DNA of 64,000 nt from Stenotrophomonas maltophilia (GCF_013464915.1 NZ_RAVT01000025.1:7092-71091), one strand, 5' to 3'; counted from the stretch's first letter, positions 8,136-18,340 are shown. Numbers and translations are program-made. Notes: generated by a model from the sequence alone, not told the origin.

Positions 8136-10940
8136 ATGCGTCACCCAGTCCGGGAGGCTGCCACCGCAGCCCCTCTTGCAAAGCGTTTGTCCCGTGCCGT
8201 GCACGCCGTGCTGATCGGCGGCCTGGCCGTGCTGCCCGTCGACGCCATGGCCGAGGCCGAAGAGGCAGACGGCGATACCCGAGAACAGCTGCAGCAGCTG
8301 GACACCGTCACTGTCACCGGCAGCTACGCGAAGAGCCTGGAGCGCGCGGTCGATCTCAAGCGCGCCAACATCGGTTTCTCCGATTCGATCGTCGCCACCG
8401 ACGTGGCTGATTTCCCCGAGCAGAATCTGGCAGAGGCGCTGCAGCGCATGCCCGGTGTCACCATCGAACGCAACAAGGGCCTGGGCAGCAAGGTCAGCGT
8501 GCGCGGGTTGCCCAGCGAGTTCACCCTCGTCTCCATCAACAACCTGGCCACCGCCTCGGGCAGTGGCGGGCGCGACGTGCAGTTCGACATCTTCGCCGCC
8601 GACGTGGTGCAGACGGTCACCGTGCAGAAGTCACCGACCGCTGCGGATGAGGAAGGTGGCATCGCCGGTTCGGTCTACATCGAGACCGCCAGGCCGTTCG
8701 ACTACGCCGAACCGAAGTTCAGCGCCTCGGCCGAGGCCTCGCACAATTCGATCAACGGCAAGGTCGACCCGAAGATCTCGTTCCTGGCCAGTGACACCTG
8801 GGGCGACTGGGGCGGCCTGGTGTCGTTCTCCAAGGCCAGGCGCAGCAACCGCACCGACTCCAATTCCGGCATCAACTTCCGCCCGATGGGGCGCTTCCTG
8901 GAAGCCTCCGGTACGCGCTCGTCGCAGGCCGCCGCGGTGCTGGCGCGCGATGCGGGAATCGCGGTGAAGAACCGCATGGACAAGGACGAGACCAGCCGCA
9001 TCATCTTCCAGGACAAGGTTGGTGACCGCGTCTACCTCAACGAACAGGACCAGTGGGGCGCTACGGCATCGCTGCAGTTCAAGCCCAGCGAAACGTTCAC
9101 GCTGAGCTTCGACGCCATGCTCGGCGGCTACGACACGCATGAAGACGAGTACGATGCGGCGGCCTATTCGGCCTCCAGCCGCAGCACGCTCGAGCGCATC
9201 CACGAGTACGACAAGACCACGCTGGGCGCGTACGGCATCACCGTACTCAAGGACGTGGCCTACACCGCCACCCAGCACGAGATCCTCAGCAAGGACCGCA
9301 ACGCCAACACCGACTATCGCCAGTTCAGCAGCAAGCTGGACTGGAAGCTGGGTGGCTGGGATATCGATGCATTGATCGGCTATTCCGGTGCGCGCAAGGA
9401 TTCGGATTACGCCAATCTCAAGCACGTGGCCTATGCGCCGTCGCGCACGCGCTGGACCGGCAATGGCGGCGAAACCGTGCCGAGCAGCGTCGGTGGTTTC
9501 GACATGTACAACGCCGCCAACAAGTACCTGTTCGAAGCATACGAAACCGAAGTGGAGAAGGTGAAGGATGACAAGTACGCCGCGCAGCTGGACCTGCGCC
9601 GGCAGATGAACCTGGCGTTCTTCCCGGCACTGAGCGCCGTGCAGATCGGCGCGCGCTACACCGACAAGACCAAGCAGCGTGAATTCGGCAGCGGCAAGAT
9701 CCAGGGCCCCTCGGCCGGCAGCACCGCATGGGTGAATACGCGCACCCTGGCCGACAGCAACCCGATGTGGATCAGCCAGCTGGCGCCGGGTGGCGCCTAT
9801 CGCCCGAGCGATCTGGACTGGCAGCAGATCTCCAACGCCTATGCGCGTGCCACCTTCCGTTATCCCGGCTATGCGACACCGCAGGACCCGGGCCAGTACT
9901 ACGAAGTGAAGGAGAAGACCCTGGCGCTGTATGCCATGGCCGATTTCTACTTCGATATCGGCCACGTGCCGGTGTACGCCAATCTTGGTGTTCGCTCGAT
10001 CGATACCGACGTGGACTCCTCCGGCTTCCATCCGGTGCAGAAGCCCGATGGCAGCAGCGGCTTCACTGCCGCGCCGATTTCCAGCAGCGGCGACTACAGC
10101 AAGCTGCTGCCCAGCTTCAACATGACTGCCGAGATCGCCGAGGGGCTGGTGCTGCGCGGTGCCGCGTCGGAGACACTGATGCGCCCGTCGCTGACCGACA
10201 TCGCCTACCGCCGCACCGTCAGCTGGAGCAGCTTCCGCTTCATGGACGGCAATCCGGCGCTGAAGCCGACCACCGCCAAGCAGTGGGAAGTGGGCCTGGA
10301 GAAGTACCTGCAGAACGGTGGCCTGCTGGCCGCGTCGTACTTCTCCAAGAAGATCGACGGCGTGGTGCGGCAGTCGCTGACCGGCATCGAGCGCAACGTC
10401 GAGAAGCTCAACGCCAACGGTTCGCTGGATGGCTACTACGACTTCGAGGTGTACCAGCCGGTCAATGCCGACGGTTCGTACAAGGTCAGCGGCGTGGAAC
10501 TGGTCGCACAGCTGCCGCTGTCGATGCTGCATCCGGCGCTGGAAGGGTGGGGCATCACTGCCAACTACACCCAGCTGGACAATTCGCTGACCGGCGCCTC
10601 GGATCTCTCGATCCCGACGCCGCCAGAGGGCCTGGCCGAAAAGGCCTACAACTTCACCCTGTACTACGAGAACGATCGCTTCAGCGCACGCGCCTCGTAT
10701 AACTACAAGGACAAGTACGTCGAGTACATCCACCTCAACATGTACCCGGTCTACCGCGATGCCTATGGCCAGCTGGATGCTTCGATCGGCTTCCGCCTGA
10801 ACGACACCTGGAAGCTGAACCTGGAAGCGATCAACCTGCTGGACGAGAAGACCCGCGGCTACACGATCGACAAGGCGTTCCCGACCCAGTACGAGTTCTC
10901 CGGTCGCCGCGTGACCGCCGGCATCCGCGCGGACTTCTGA
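8136..10940 (+). CDS. TonB-dependent outer-membrane receptor (large, 934 aa)
   Basis: A beta-barrel importer in the outer membrane. After a signal peptide (cleavage near AMAEA, residue 40) comes the TonB-box region LDTVTVTGSY, then the plug domain with LAEALQRMPGVTIERNKG and SVRGLPSEFTLVSINN. The barrel runs to a C-terminal Phe (GRRVTAGIRADF), the usual outer-membrane assembly signal. Its size and plug resemble the large Caulobacter/Xanthomonas-type receptors that often take up carbohydrates. No sugar-utilisation genes adjoin it, so the substrate is unknown. The TonB-ExbB-ExbD cluster at 24-28 kb could energise it. The 5' leader (8019-8135) shows no clear regulatory site. Confidence 0.93.
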   Translation: MRHPVREAATAAPLAKRLSRAVHAVLIGGLAVLPVDAMAEAEEADGDTREQLQQLDTVTVTGSYAKSLERAVDLKRANIGFSDSIVATDVADFPEQNLAEALQRMPGVTIERNKGLGSKVSVRGLPSEFTLVSINNLATASGSGGRDVQFDIFAADVVQTVTVQKSPTAADEEGGIAGSVYIETARPFDYAEPKFSASAEASHNSINGKVDPKISFLASDTWGDWGGLVSFSKARRSNRTDSNSGINFRPMGRFLEASGTRSSQAAAVLARDAGIAVKNRMDKDETSRIIFQDKVGDRVYLNEQDQWGATASLQFKPSETFTLSFDAMLGGYDTHEDEYDAAAYSASSRSTLERIHEYDKTTLGAYGITVLKDVAYTATQHEILSKDRNANTDYRQFSSKLDWKLGGWDIDALIGYSGARKDSDYANLKHVAYAPSRTRWTGNGGETVPSSVGGFDMYNAANKYLFEAYETEVEKVKDDKYAAQLDLRRQMNLAFFPALSAVQIGARYTDKTKQREFGSGKIQGPSAGSTAWVNTRTLADSNPMWISQLAPGGAYRPSDLDWQQISNAYARATFRYPGYATPQDPGQYYEVKEKTLALYAMADFYFDIGHVPVYANLGVRSIDTDVDSSGFHPVQKPDGSSGFTAAPISSSGDYSKLLPSFNMTAEIAEGLVLRGAASETLMRPSLTDIAYRRTVSWSSFRFMDGNPALKPTTAKQWEVGLEKYLQNGGLLAASYFSKKIDGVVRQSLTGIERNVEKLNANGSLDGYYDFEVYQPVNADGSYKVSGVELVAQLPLSMLHPALEGWGITANYTQLDNSLTGASDLSIPTPPEGLAEKAYNFTLYYENDRFSARASYNYKDKYVEYIHLNMYPVYRDAYGQLDASIGFRLNDTWKLNLEAINLLDEKTRGYTIDKAFPTQYEFSGRRVTAGIRADF

Positions 10941-10972
10941 GCCGCCAACTGCTGCCATTGACCGCTGATGAA

Positions 10973-10995
10973 GCCGAGCATGGGCTCGGCTCTAC
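10973..10995 (-). repeat. SMAG/REP-like palindrome, GAGCCGAGC subtype
   Basis: GCCGAGCATGGGCTCGGC followed by TCTAC: the reverse complement of a GTAG-headed palindrome with a different stem sequence from the GCCGGCC subtype. Confidence 0.75.
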
Positions 10996-11022
10996 AGGTT
11001 CACGGGTACCACCGCGTTCTGT

Positions 11023-11050
11023 GCAGCCGAGCCGGCGCTCGGCTGCTTTT
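11023..11050 (+). terminator. Rho-independent terminator after the TonB receptor
   Basis: A 10-bp perfect stem (GCAGCCGAGC, CGGC loop, GCTCGGCTGC) is followed by TTTT. It touches the stop codon of the convergent gene at 11050. The stem sequence is related to the GAGCCGAGC-type palindromes, so it may derive from one. Confidence 0.75.
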
Positions 11051-11460
11051 CAGCGGAAACGCGACTTCAGATCGTTCGCCTTCAGCTCTTCCACCAACTC
11101 GTTCGTGCTGTCGATACGCGCCTGGGTGCAGAACGAAGAATTGCTGCGGATCTGTGCCTCGTGGAAACCGACACCGACGATTTCCTGCATCACCGGGTCC
11201 TGATCGAACTTCTTCGCGAGGTACTCCAGGGCGGCACCTTCATCGACACTGACCTTGCAGGCGCGCGCCGCGGCCAGGCGTGACCACGCGAACTGCAGGT
11301 CCGGATCCCAGCCCATGGCGTCCTCGCCAGTGAAGCCGTTGTCGAAATGGTAGGCATAGACCTCGCTGGAAATCCGCTTGGCCTTCATGCCGCCGTGGCC
11401 GGAGTAGGCCTGGGCCACCATGGGCAGCAGCAGCGCGGCGAGGAACATCATTTTCTTCAT
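11050..11460 (-). CDS. Small secreted protein, unknown function
   Basis: Not recognised. The product is 136 residues with a Sec signal peptide (MKKMMFLAALLLPMVAQA-Y), so the mature protein is about 118 residues and periplasmic. It holds two cysteines (ARACKV and SSFCTQ) that could form a disulphide, and it is mostly helical and charged. The promoter would lie in the 120-bp gap to the next gene, where nothing distinctive is seen. Confidence 0.75.
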   Translation of the reverse strand: MKKMMFLAALLLPMVAQAYSGHGGMKAKRISSEVYAYHFDNGFTGEDAMGWDPDLQFAWSRLAAARACKVSVDEGAALEYLAKKFDQDPVMQEIVGVGFHEAQIRSNSSFCTQARIDSTNELVEELKANDLKSRFR

Positions 11461-11581
11461 GCAGCCATCGTCCTGATTGAAATGCGTGCAGGATTCTAGC
11501 CAGCCGGCCGCGCGGTGTACCAGCCACTCCGCGCGTACCGTTGCATTGCACGCATGCGCGCTCGCCGGGCATGGCCCGGCG

Positions 11582-12470
<889 letters not shown>

Positions 12471-12473
12471 CCG

Positions 12474-12621
12474 GTAGTGCCGGCCGCTGGCCGGCAACCT
12501 CCTGACGTCCTGCACGGCGCGATTCTGGCCAGGGCCCCCAACTGACCGGTAGTGCCGGCCGCTGGCCGGCAACCTCTTGACGTCCCTGCACGGCGCGATG
12601 CCGGCCAGCGGCCGGCACTAC
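12474..12621. repeat. Cluster of three SMAG/REP-like palindromes
   Basis: Forward copies at 12474-12495 and 12549-12570 and a reverse copy at 12600-12621. The two forward copies lie in a longer direct repeat: the flanks also share CCGGCAACCTC, TGACGTCC and TGCACGGCGCGAT. This suggests tandem duplication of a 75-bp unit. The cluster fills the convergent gap between two genes. Confidence 0.85.
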
Positions 12622-12625
12622 CCCT

Positions 12626-14716
12626 TCAGCGCCACGACCATTGCAGGCCGACGTTGGCCCGCCGTCCCGGTCCAGGCTCGTAGAAGCGGCCATTGCCGTC
12701 ATTGACGATCACCGAGCCGATGTAGGCCTGGTCCAGAACGTTCTCCAGCCGTGCGAAGGCGCGCAGCTCACCGCCAGGCAGGGCCCAGCGGCGCCCGCCT
12801 TCCAGATGCAGCAGGGCGAAGCCGGGCGCACGTTCGGTCGCCACGTCGTTGACCACGGTATCGCTACTGGCGGAGGCCTCCAGCGCCCACTGCCAGTCGG
12901 CGGGGCTCCATTGCAGGCGTGCGAAGGCCTGTTGGCGTGGCACGCCGGGCAGGCGGCTGCCCGCGGCGACCACGCTGTTCGAGGTCACGTACGGCGAGCG
13001 CACCTGCGCCTGCAGCCAGGTCCAGGCCAGCTGCAGCTCCAGTTGCTCGGCCAGCGGCTGCCGGTACTGCAGCTCCACGCCCTGGCGGCGGGTGCGGCCG
13101 ATGTTGCGGTAGGTGCTGCGCCCTCCGATATTGCTGGCAACAGCCAGCTCATCGTCGGTATCTGCGCGGAACAAGCTTACATCGAGCTGGGTTCCGTCCT
13201 GCGCATGCCATTTGCTGCCGACCTCCAGGTTGCGGCTGCGCGCAGCCGCAAGATCCAGCGCCAGGCCGGCCTGACCGTCGGCGCGATAGCCCAGTTCGTT
13301 GAAGGTGGGGGTTTCGAAACCACGTCCCACCGCCGCGTGCAGCCGCCACTGCGGGCTTGCCTCGAAGCTGATCCCGGCCACCGGCGTGGTGGCCTGGTAG
13401 CGCCGGCGGCCACTGTCATCCGGGTTGCGGCCGGTGATGTAGCGGTCGTCCGATTCGAAGCGCACGGTGCTGTGGCGCACGCCGGCCAGCACTGACCAGC
13501 GTGGACTCCACTGCCACCACGCCTGCGCGAACTGATCGACGTTCCGCACGGTGTCGATCTGGTCTCTGCGCAGGCGCCCACGTACGCCCAGCGTGCTGCC
13601 GATGAAGTTCTCGTAACCGGTGCGGTGCTGGCGCTGGCGGTCGGCACTGAGCCCGGCCACCAGGTCCAGCGGTCGCCCGGCCAGATCGCCGTGCCAGCCC
13701 CAGCGCGCGTCCAGCCCACCATAGCCCCCCTCCAGATCGATCACGCCGCCGGCATGCAGGGGGTTGGCCTGGGCGCTCGGCGGGATCGGCAGGTACTGGC
13801 GTACCGCGCGCTGGCCGGCATAGCCCATCAGCTGCCAGCGCTGCGCCCCGGCTTCACGCGTCCAGCGCAGGCCCGCCTGCTGCTGCCGCACCGATTTGCG
13901 GGTGTTGTACTGGTGCGCCACTGCCGTGGCCTGGCGCGGATCAGCCGCCACCTGGGCGCGGGTCAGGCCCAGCGGGTCCTGCGCATCCGGTGCATCAAGC
14001 ACGTTGAGCAGCAGCTCCAGCCGCCCACCGCCCAGCTCACCGCCGATGCGCGCGTTGAGCGACTCGCGGCGCGCACGGCTGTGATCGCGCCAGCCATCGG
14101 TGCTGAAGTGATTGGCCGCGATGTTGTAGTCCAGCGCTTGGCCGGCCCCCTTCAGCTGTGCGCCGACACTGAGCGTGGTGTCAGCACCTGCGTTGAGGCG
14201 CAGCCGCCACGGGTCGCCCGCCTGGCCCTGCGCGCTCCAGACCTGCAGCACGCCGCCGGAGGAATTGCCGTAGAGCGCCGAGAAGGGTCCGCGCAGCACC
14301 TCGATGCGTTCGGCGCCGAGCAGGCTGGCGTGCGACAGCTGGCCCTGGCCGTCAGGCATGGTGGCCGGCACGCCGTCGATCAGCACCCGCACCCCGCGCA
14401 CGCCGAAGGTCGAGCGAGCGCCGAAGCCACGGATCGACAGCTGCGTGTCCTGGGCGAAGTTCTGCCGGTCGCGGGCGACCAGGCCCGGGACCCCGGCCAA
14501 GGCCTCGGACAGCTGCGCTCCCGTTCCGGCACGGTTGGCATCGATCCAGACCGTGTCCTGGCTGGCCGGCAGCGCGAACGGGTCGATGCCCGGCACCCGC
14601 GCGGCCTGCACCTGCACGGCGGGCAGGGCGGTGGGCGCAGGCTCGGCCATGGCCGCCAATGGCGACAGCAGCAGAACGGACAGCGGCAGGCAATGGCGTC
14701 GTGCGGCGGGATTCAT
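12626..14716 (-). CDS. TonB-dependent outer-membrane receptor (696 aa, YncD/PqqU-like)
   Basis: Outer-membrane active importer. Signal peptide residues 1-24 (PLAAMA-E), TonB-box region ALPAVQVQAAR, plug domain with LSIRGFGARSTFGVRGVRVLIDGVPATMPDGQGQ and EVLRGPFSALYGNSSGG, then a barrel. The plug wording (VDGIPATMPDGQGQ-like, RGPFSALYGNSSGG) is what I recall for the E. coli YncD/PqqU receptor for pyrroloquinoline quinone; size also fits. Substrate transfer from that resemblance is inference. The C-terminus is LQWSWR, with Trp second from last rather than a terminal Phe, which is slightly unusual. Expression direction is opposite to the other receptor. Confidence 0.9.
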   Translation of the reverse strand: MNPAARRHCLPLSVLLLSPLAAMAEPAPTALPAVQVQAARVPGIDPFALPASQDTVWIDANRAGTGAQLSEALAGVPGLVARDRQNFAQDTQLSIRGFGARSTFGVRGVRVLIDGVPATMPDGQGQLSHASLLGAERIEVLRGPFSALYGNSSGGVLQVWSAQGQAGDPWRLRLNAGADTTLSVGAQLKGAGQALDYNIAANHFSTDGWRDHSRARRESLNARIGGELGGGRLELLLNVLDAPDAQDPLGLTRAQVAADPRQATAVAHQYNTRKSVRQQQAGLRWTREAGAQRWQLMGYAGQRAVRQYLPIPPSAQANPLHAGGVIDLEGGYGGLDARWGWHGDLAGRPLDLVAGLSADRQRQHRTGYENFIGSTLGVRGRLRRDQIDTVRNVDQFAQAWWQWSPRWSVLAGVRHSTVRFESDDRYITGRNPDDSGRRRYQATTPVAGISFEASPQWRLHAAVGRGFETPTFNELGYRADGQAGLALDLAAARSRNLEVGSKWHAQDGTQLDVSLFRADTDDELAVASNIGGRSTYRNIGRTRRQGVELQYRQPLAEQLELQLAWTWLQAQVRSPYVTSNSVVAAGSRLPGVPRQQAFARLQWSPADWQWALEASASSDTVVNDVATERAPGFALLHLEGGRRWALPGGELRAFARLENVLDQAYIGSVIVNDGNGRFYEPGPGRRANVGLQWSWR

Positions 14717-14887
14717 GATTCAGGTTGATGGACCAGGCGGCAACGCACGCCATGGTACGGGGCCGCCGATGACGATGGCGGCGGCCAGCCCCGGCAGGCT
14801 TTGTTACGATGGGCTGTTTCCGGCCGAAAAGCCGCAGACCGCGTGGCGCAATTCCTCCCCCTTTCCGTCTACCGAACGAGTACCGCC

Positions 14888-16090
14888 GTGTCCTTCTTTG
14901 CAAACGTGGAACTGGTCCCAGGCGACCCGATCCTGGGCCTGACCGAGGCGTACAACGCCGACAGCCGCCCGACCAAGGTCAACCTGGGTGTGGGCATCTA
15001 CTACGACGAGAGTGGCCGCATTCCGCTGCTGCGCGCCGTCAAGCAGATCGAGCAGCAGCTCGCCGCTGAAGCCAAACCGCGCGGCTACCTGCCGATCGAT
15101 GGCCTGCCGGCGTACACGCAGGCCACGCGCGAGCTGGTGTTCGGCAAGGATTCGCCGCTGCTGGCCGCCGGTCGCGTCACCACCGCACAGACCGTGGGTG
15201 GCAGCGGTGCACTGCGCGTCGGCGCCGATGTGCTGAAGAAGCTGCTGCCGCACGCCACCGTCGCGCTGAGCAACCCGAGCTGGGAAAACCACCGCGCCGT
15301 GTTCAGTGCAGCTGGTTTCGAGGTGGTGGAGTACACCTACTTCGACCCGACCACCCACGGCGTCAACTTCGACGCCCTGCTGGCCGACCTGGGCAAGCTG
15401 GAAGCCGGCACCGTGGTGCTGCTGCACGCCTGCTGCCACAACCCCACCGGTGCCGATCTCACGGTCACCCAGTGGAAGCAGGTCGCGCAGCTGCTGAAGG
15501 ACAAGCAGCTGTTCCCCTTCATCGACATGGCCTACCAGGGCTTCGACAAGGGCATCGAGCAGGACGGCGCAGCGGTGCGCATCATCGCCGAAGCCGGCAT
15601 CGACAGCTTCATCGTCGCCAACTCGTACTCCAAGTCGTTCTCGCTGTACGGCGAGCGCGTGGGTGCGCTGTCGATGGTGGCGCCGACCGCCGCTGACGCC
15701 AAGGCCGTGCAGTCGCAGGTCAAGCGTGTGATCCGCACCATCTACTCCAGCCCGTCCACCCACGGTGCTGCGCTGGTGGCCGGCGTGCTGACCAACCCGG
15801 AACTGCGCGCGATGTGGGAGCAGGAGCTGACCGAGATGCGCGAGCGCATCCACGCCCTGCGCCAGGGCCTGGTCGAGAAGTTGGCCGCTGCAGGTGCCCC
15901 GCAGTTCGGCTTCATCAACGAACAGGCCGGCATGTTCTCCTACTCCGGCCTGAGCCGCGAGCAGGTCGAGCGCCTGCGCGACGAGTTCGGCATCTACGCC
16001 GTCGGCACCGGCCGCATCTGCGTGGCCGCACTGAACCAGAACAACCTGGAATACGTCGCCAAGGCCGTGGCCACCGTCGCCAAGGGCTGA
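14888..16090 (+). CDS. tyrB: Aromatic/aspartate aminotransferase (PLP-dependent)
   Basis: Class I fold-type aminotransferase moving amino groups between aspartate or aromatic amino acids and 2-oxoglutarate. From a GTG start the protein is 400 residues and begins SFFANVELVPGDPILGLTEAYN, the conserved start of AspC/TyrB enzymes. PLP Lys249 lies in NSYSKSFSLYGERVG; HNPTG, DMAYQGF and the C-terminal GRICVAALN substrate-Arg motif are present. The GTG at 14888 was chosen because the open frame further upstream passes through a TTACGAT promoter-like box. AspC and TyrB cannot be separated by eye; the symbol is a best guess. Confidence 0.88.
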   Translation: MSFFANVELVPGDPILGLTEAYNADSRPTKVNLGVGIYYDESGRIPLLRAVKQIEQQLAAEAKPRGYLPIDGLPAYTQATRELVFGKDSPLLAAGRVTTAQTVGGSGALRVGADVLKKLLPHATVALSNPSWENHRAVFSAAGFEVVEYTYFDPTTHGVNFDALLADLGKLEAGTVVLLHACCHNPTGADLTVTQWKQVAQLLKDKQLFPFIDMAYQGFDKGIEQDGAAVRIIAEAGIDSFIVANSYSKSFSLYGERVGALSMVAPTAADAKAVQSQVKRVIRTIYSSPSTHGAALVAGVLTNPELRAMWEQELTEMRERIHALRQGLVEKLAAAGAPQFGFINEQAGMFSYSGLSREQVERLRDEFGIYAVGTGRICVAALNQNNLEYVAKAVATVAKG

Positions 16091-16113
16091 AGCAACACTG
16101 CAGTGGTTTGATC

Positions 16114-16144
16114 ACAAAGGCGCCGCGAGGCGCCTTTGTTTTTT
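16114..16144 (+). terminator. Rho-independent terminator after the aminotransferase gene
   Basis: An 11-bp perfect stem ACAAAGGCGCC / GGCGCCTTTGT with a GCGA tetraloop, followed by five or more T residues. Strong candidate. Confidence 0.9.
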
Positions 16145-16178
16145 GCTCTTGCTCTTGCTCTTGCCTTTGCCTTTGCCA
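16143..16178 (+). repeat. 6-bp tandem repeat (TTGCTC/TTGCCT)
   Basis: Six consecutive hexamers starting in the terminator T-tract: TTGCTC three times, TTGCCT twice, then TTGCCA. Such simple repeats can change length by slippage. No gene reads through it. Confidence 0.85.
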
Positions 16179-16207
16179 TTCCCGCCGCGCTCGCGGCGAA
16201 CCCTGAA

Positions 16208-16319
16208 GCGCAGTGAGAGGGGCACCGTGGCCAGGACCGTGAGGCGCATGGATGCGCCGATCGAGCCCCCAGGGATGGGTTTACGGCGTGTCCTGGCCAC
16301 GGTGCCCCTCTCGCTGCGC
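16208..16319. repeat. 112-bp inverted-repeat element with 30-bp arms
   Basis: Arms at 16208-16237 and 16290-16319 are reverse complements with one mismatch (GAGAGGGGCACCGTGGCCAG in the left arm). The 52-nt loop contains a smaller hairpin (GGCGCAT-GG-ATGCGCC). No open frame fits. It fills most of the gap between the aminotransferase terminator and fbp. It may be a non-autonomous mobile or structured RNA element. The rest of this 354-bp gap holds only the terminator, the hexamer repeat and the fbp leader. Confidence 0.8.
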
Positions 16320-16444
16320 CTACATGAAGAGAAGGCGCCACGAGCGCAACGCATCTGGAAACGATTACGCCTCCCCGCGCTCACGCACGCGCTGGCCGGA
16401 CCGGCGACAATAGGCGTTTTCCCGCTGCCGAGACCTGCCCGCTC

Positions 16445-17461
16445 ATGTCCCGTACTTCGTTGACCCGCTTCCTGATCCAGGAACAGCACGCCGGCCGCAT
16501 CAATGCCGACCTGCGCCAGCTGATCGCGGTCGTCGCCCGCGCCTGCACCAGCATCTCCATCGCCGTCAGCAAGGGTGCCCTCGGTGGCGTGCTCGGCGAC
16601 GCCGGTACCGGCAACGTGCAGGGTGAAGCGCAGAAGAAGCTGGACGTCATCAGCAACGAGATCCTGCTCGAGGCCAACGCCTGGGGTGGCCACCTGGCCG
16701 CCTGCGCCTCGGAGGAAATGGACCACAGCCAGCCGGTGCCGGACATCTATCCGCGCGGCGATTTCCTGCTGCTGTTCGATCCCCTCGATGGCAGCTCCAA
16801 CATCGACGTCAACGTCTCGGTCGGCACCATCTTCTCGGTGCTGCGCTGCCCGACCAACGTCGAACTGCCGGGCGATGACGCGTTCCTGCAGCCGGGCAGC
16901 AAGCAGATCGCCGCCGGCTACTGCATCTACGGGCCCAGCACCCAGCTGGTGCTGACCGTCGGCCATGGCACCCATGCCTTCACCCTCGACCGCGAGAAGG
17001 GCGAGTTCGTGCTGACCACCGAGAACATGCAGATTCCGGCGGCCACCCAGGAATTCGCCATCAACATGTCCAACCAGCGCCACTGGGAAGCGCCGATGCA
17101 GTCCTATGTCGGCGATCTGCTGGCAGGCAAGGAAGGCGCGCGCGGCAAGAACTTCAACATGCGCTGGATCGCCAGCATGGTGGCCGACGTGCATCGCATC
17201 CTGACCCGCGGCGGCATCTTCATCTACCCGTGGGACAAGAAGGATCCGTCCAAGGCCGGCAAGCTGCGCCTGATGTACGAAGCCAACCCGATGGGCCTGC
17301 TGGTCGAACAGGCCGGTGGCGCCGCCTGGACCGGCCGCGAGCGCATCCTCGACATCCAGCCCGACCAGCTGCACCAGCGCGTGCCGGTGTTCCTCGGTTC
17401 GCGCGAGGAAGTGGCCGAGGCCGTGCGCTACCACCACGCGCACGACGACGCGCAGGGCTGA
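16445..17461 (+). CDS. fbp: Fructose-1,6-bisphosphatase class 1
   Basis: Hydrolyses fructose 1,6-bisphosphate to fructose 6-phosphate in gluconeogenesis. The 338-residue length is usual. Metal and substrate motifs are intact: [26 protein letters not shown], the sugar-phosphate region [23 protein letters not shown] and the C-terminal [20 protein letters not shown]. It is a single gene downstream of the inverted-repeat element. Confidence 0.97.
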   Translation: MSRTSLTRFLIQEQHAGRINADLRQLIAVVARACTSISIAVSKGALGGVLGDAGTGNVQGEAQKKLDVISNEILLEANAWGGHLAACASEEMDHSQPVPDIYPRGDFLLLFDPLDGSSNIDVNVSVGTIFSVLRCPTNVELPGDDAFLQPGSKQIAAGYCIYGPSTQLVLTVGHGTHAFTLDREKGEFVLTTENMQIPAATQEFAINMSNQRHWEAPMQSYVGDLLAGKEGARGKNFNMRWIASMVADVHRILTRGGIFIYPWDKKDPSKAGKLRLMYEANPMGLLVEQAGGAAWTGRERILDIQPDQLHQRVPVFLGSREEVAEAVRYHHAHDDAQG

Positions 17462-17568
17462 GGCAGGTCCTCCGACAGCGGTCGTGGCAGAACGATGACA
17501 TGACCGTGGGGTGACACCGAGGGCGGCAAACGGCACCATCAAGCCGTTGCCGCCTAAGGAATGCACGC

Positions 17569-18276
17569 ATGCACGAGCAGGGCCCGGTCGATTTCATCGA
17601 AGTCATCCACAACGCCGTCCCCAGCGAGGTCTGCGCGGCGATCGTTGAGCGCATGCGTGCGACGCGTGGCCTGCTGCCCGGTGCGGTGGGCAGTGGCGTG
17701 TTCCCGGAACTCAAGCACAGCAAGGATCTGCGCATCAGCGGCCTGGACGGCTGGCAGGATGTGGACCATCAGCTGCAGCATGCGGTGTTCAATGGCCTGC
17801 TGACTTATCTACGCCGTTATCCACAGGCGTTGATTGCACCACTGATGTTGCAGATCCAGGACAGCAACGGCCAACCGCGACGCCTGTCTGCCGAGGACTT
17901 CCCCGACATGCCGCCACAACAACTGGCGGATCTTGCGCGGACCTGCCTGCGTCCCGGCGCCATCAACCTGCAGTGGTATGCGGCGGGCGAGGGTGGTTAC
18001 CCCTACTGGCACTGCGAGCTGTACCCGAAGGACCCGCAGGCCGAGACCCTGCACCGGCACGTGCTATGGACGCTGTACCTCAACGACGGATTCGAAGAGG
18101 GGGAAACCGAGTTCCTGTTCCAGGGCCGCAAGATCGCGCCGCGCACCGGCAGTCTGCTGATTGCGCCGACGGCGTTTACCCACACCCATCGTGGCAACCG
18201 GCCGCAGGGCGGTGACAAGTTCATCGCAACGAGCTGGATCCTGTTCCAGAGTGCGCAGAAGTTGTTTGGAGGGTAG
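17569..18276 (+). CDS. 2OG-Fe(II) oxygenase family protein
   Basis: Predicted iron- and 2-oxoglutarate-dependent oxygenase of the prolyl-4-hydroxylase-like group, 235 residues. The double-stranded beta-helix part is about residues 130-232: first iron pair in YPYWHCELYP (His-x-Glu instead of the common His-x-Asp), GETEFLFQGRKIAPRTGSLLIAP, then the distal His in FTHTHRGN and a basic residue in GGDKFIATSW for 2-oxoglutarate. The ATG follows an AAGGA site. The substrate is unknown and there is no operon partner. Confidence 0.8.
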   Translation: MHEQGPVDFIEVIHNAVPSEVCAAIVERMRATRGLLPGAVGSGVFPELKHSKDLRISGLDGWQDVDHQLQHAVFNGLLTYLRRYPQALIAPLMLQIQDSNGQPRRLSAEDFPDMPPQQLADLARTCLRPGAINLQWYAAGEGGYPYWHCELYPKDPQAETLHRHVLWTLYLNDGFEEGETEFLFQGRKIAPRTGSLLIAPTAFTHTHRGNRPQGGDKFIATSWILFQSAQKLFGG

Positions 18277-18283
18277 CGTCGTC

Positions 18284-18340
18284 GTAGCGTCGAGCTTGCT
18301 CGACTGAACCTGGAGCGACGTCGAGCAAGCTCGACGCTAC
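18284..18340. repeat. SMAG/REP-like inverted pair, GCGTCGAGC subtype
   Basis: Forward copy 18284-18304 (GTAG, CGTCGAGCTTGCTCGAC) and reverse copy 18320-18340. The CTAC end of the reverse copy supplies the TAG stop codon of the convergent gene ending at 18337. Confidence 0.8.

Noticed and set aside
8631-10958. Minus-strand open frame of 775 codons opposite the TonB-dependent receptor
   Set aside because: Shadow of the receptor gene: no start signal, no domain and Val/Arg/Gln bias; high GC makes long antisense frames common here.
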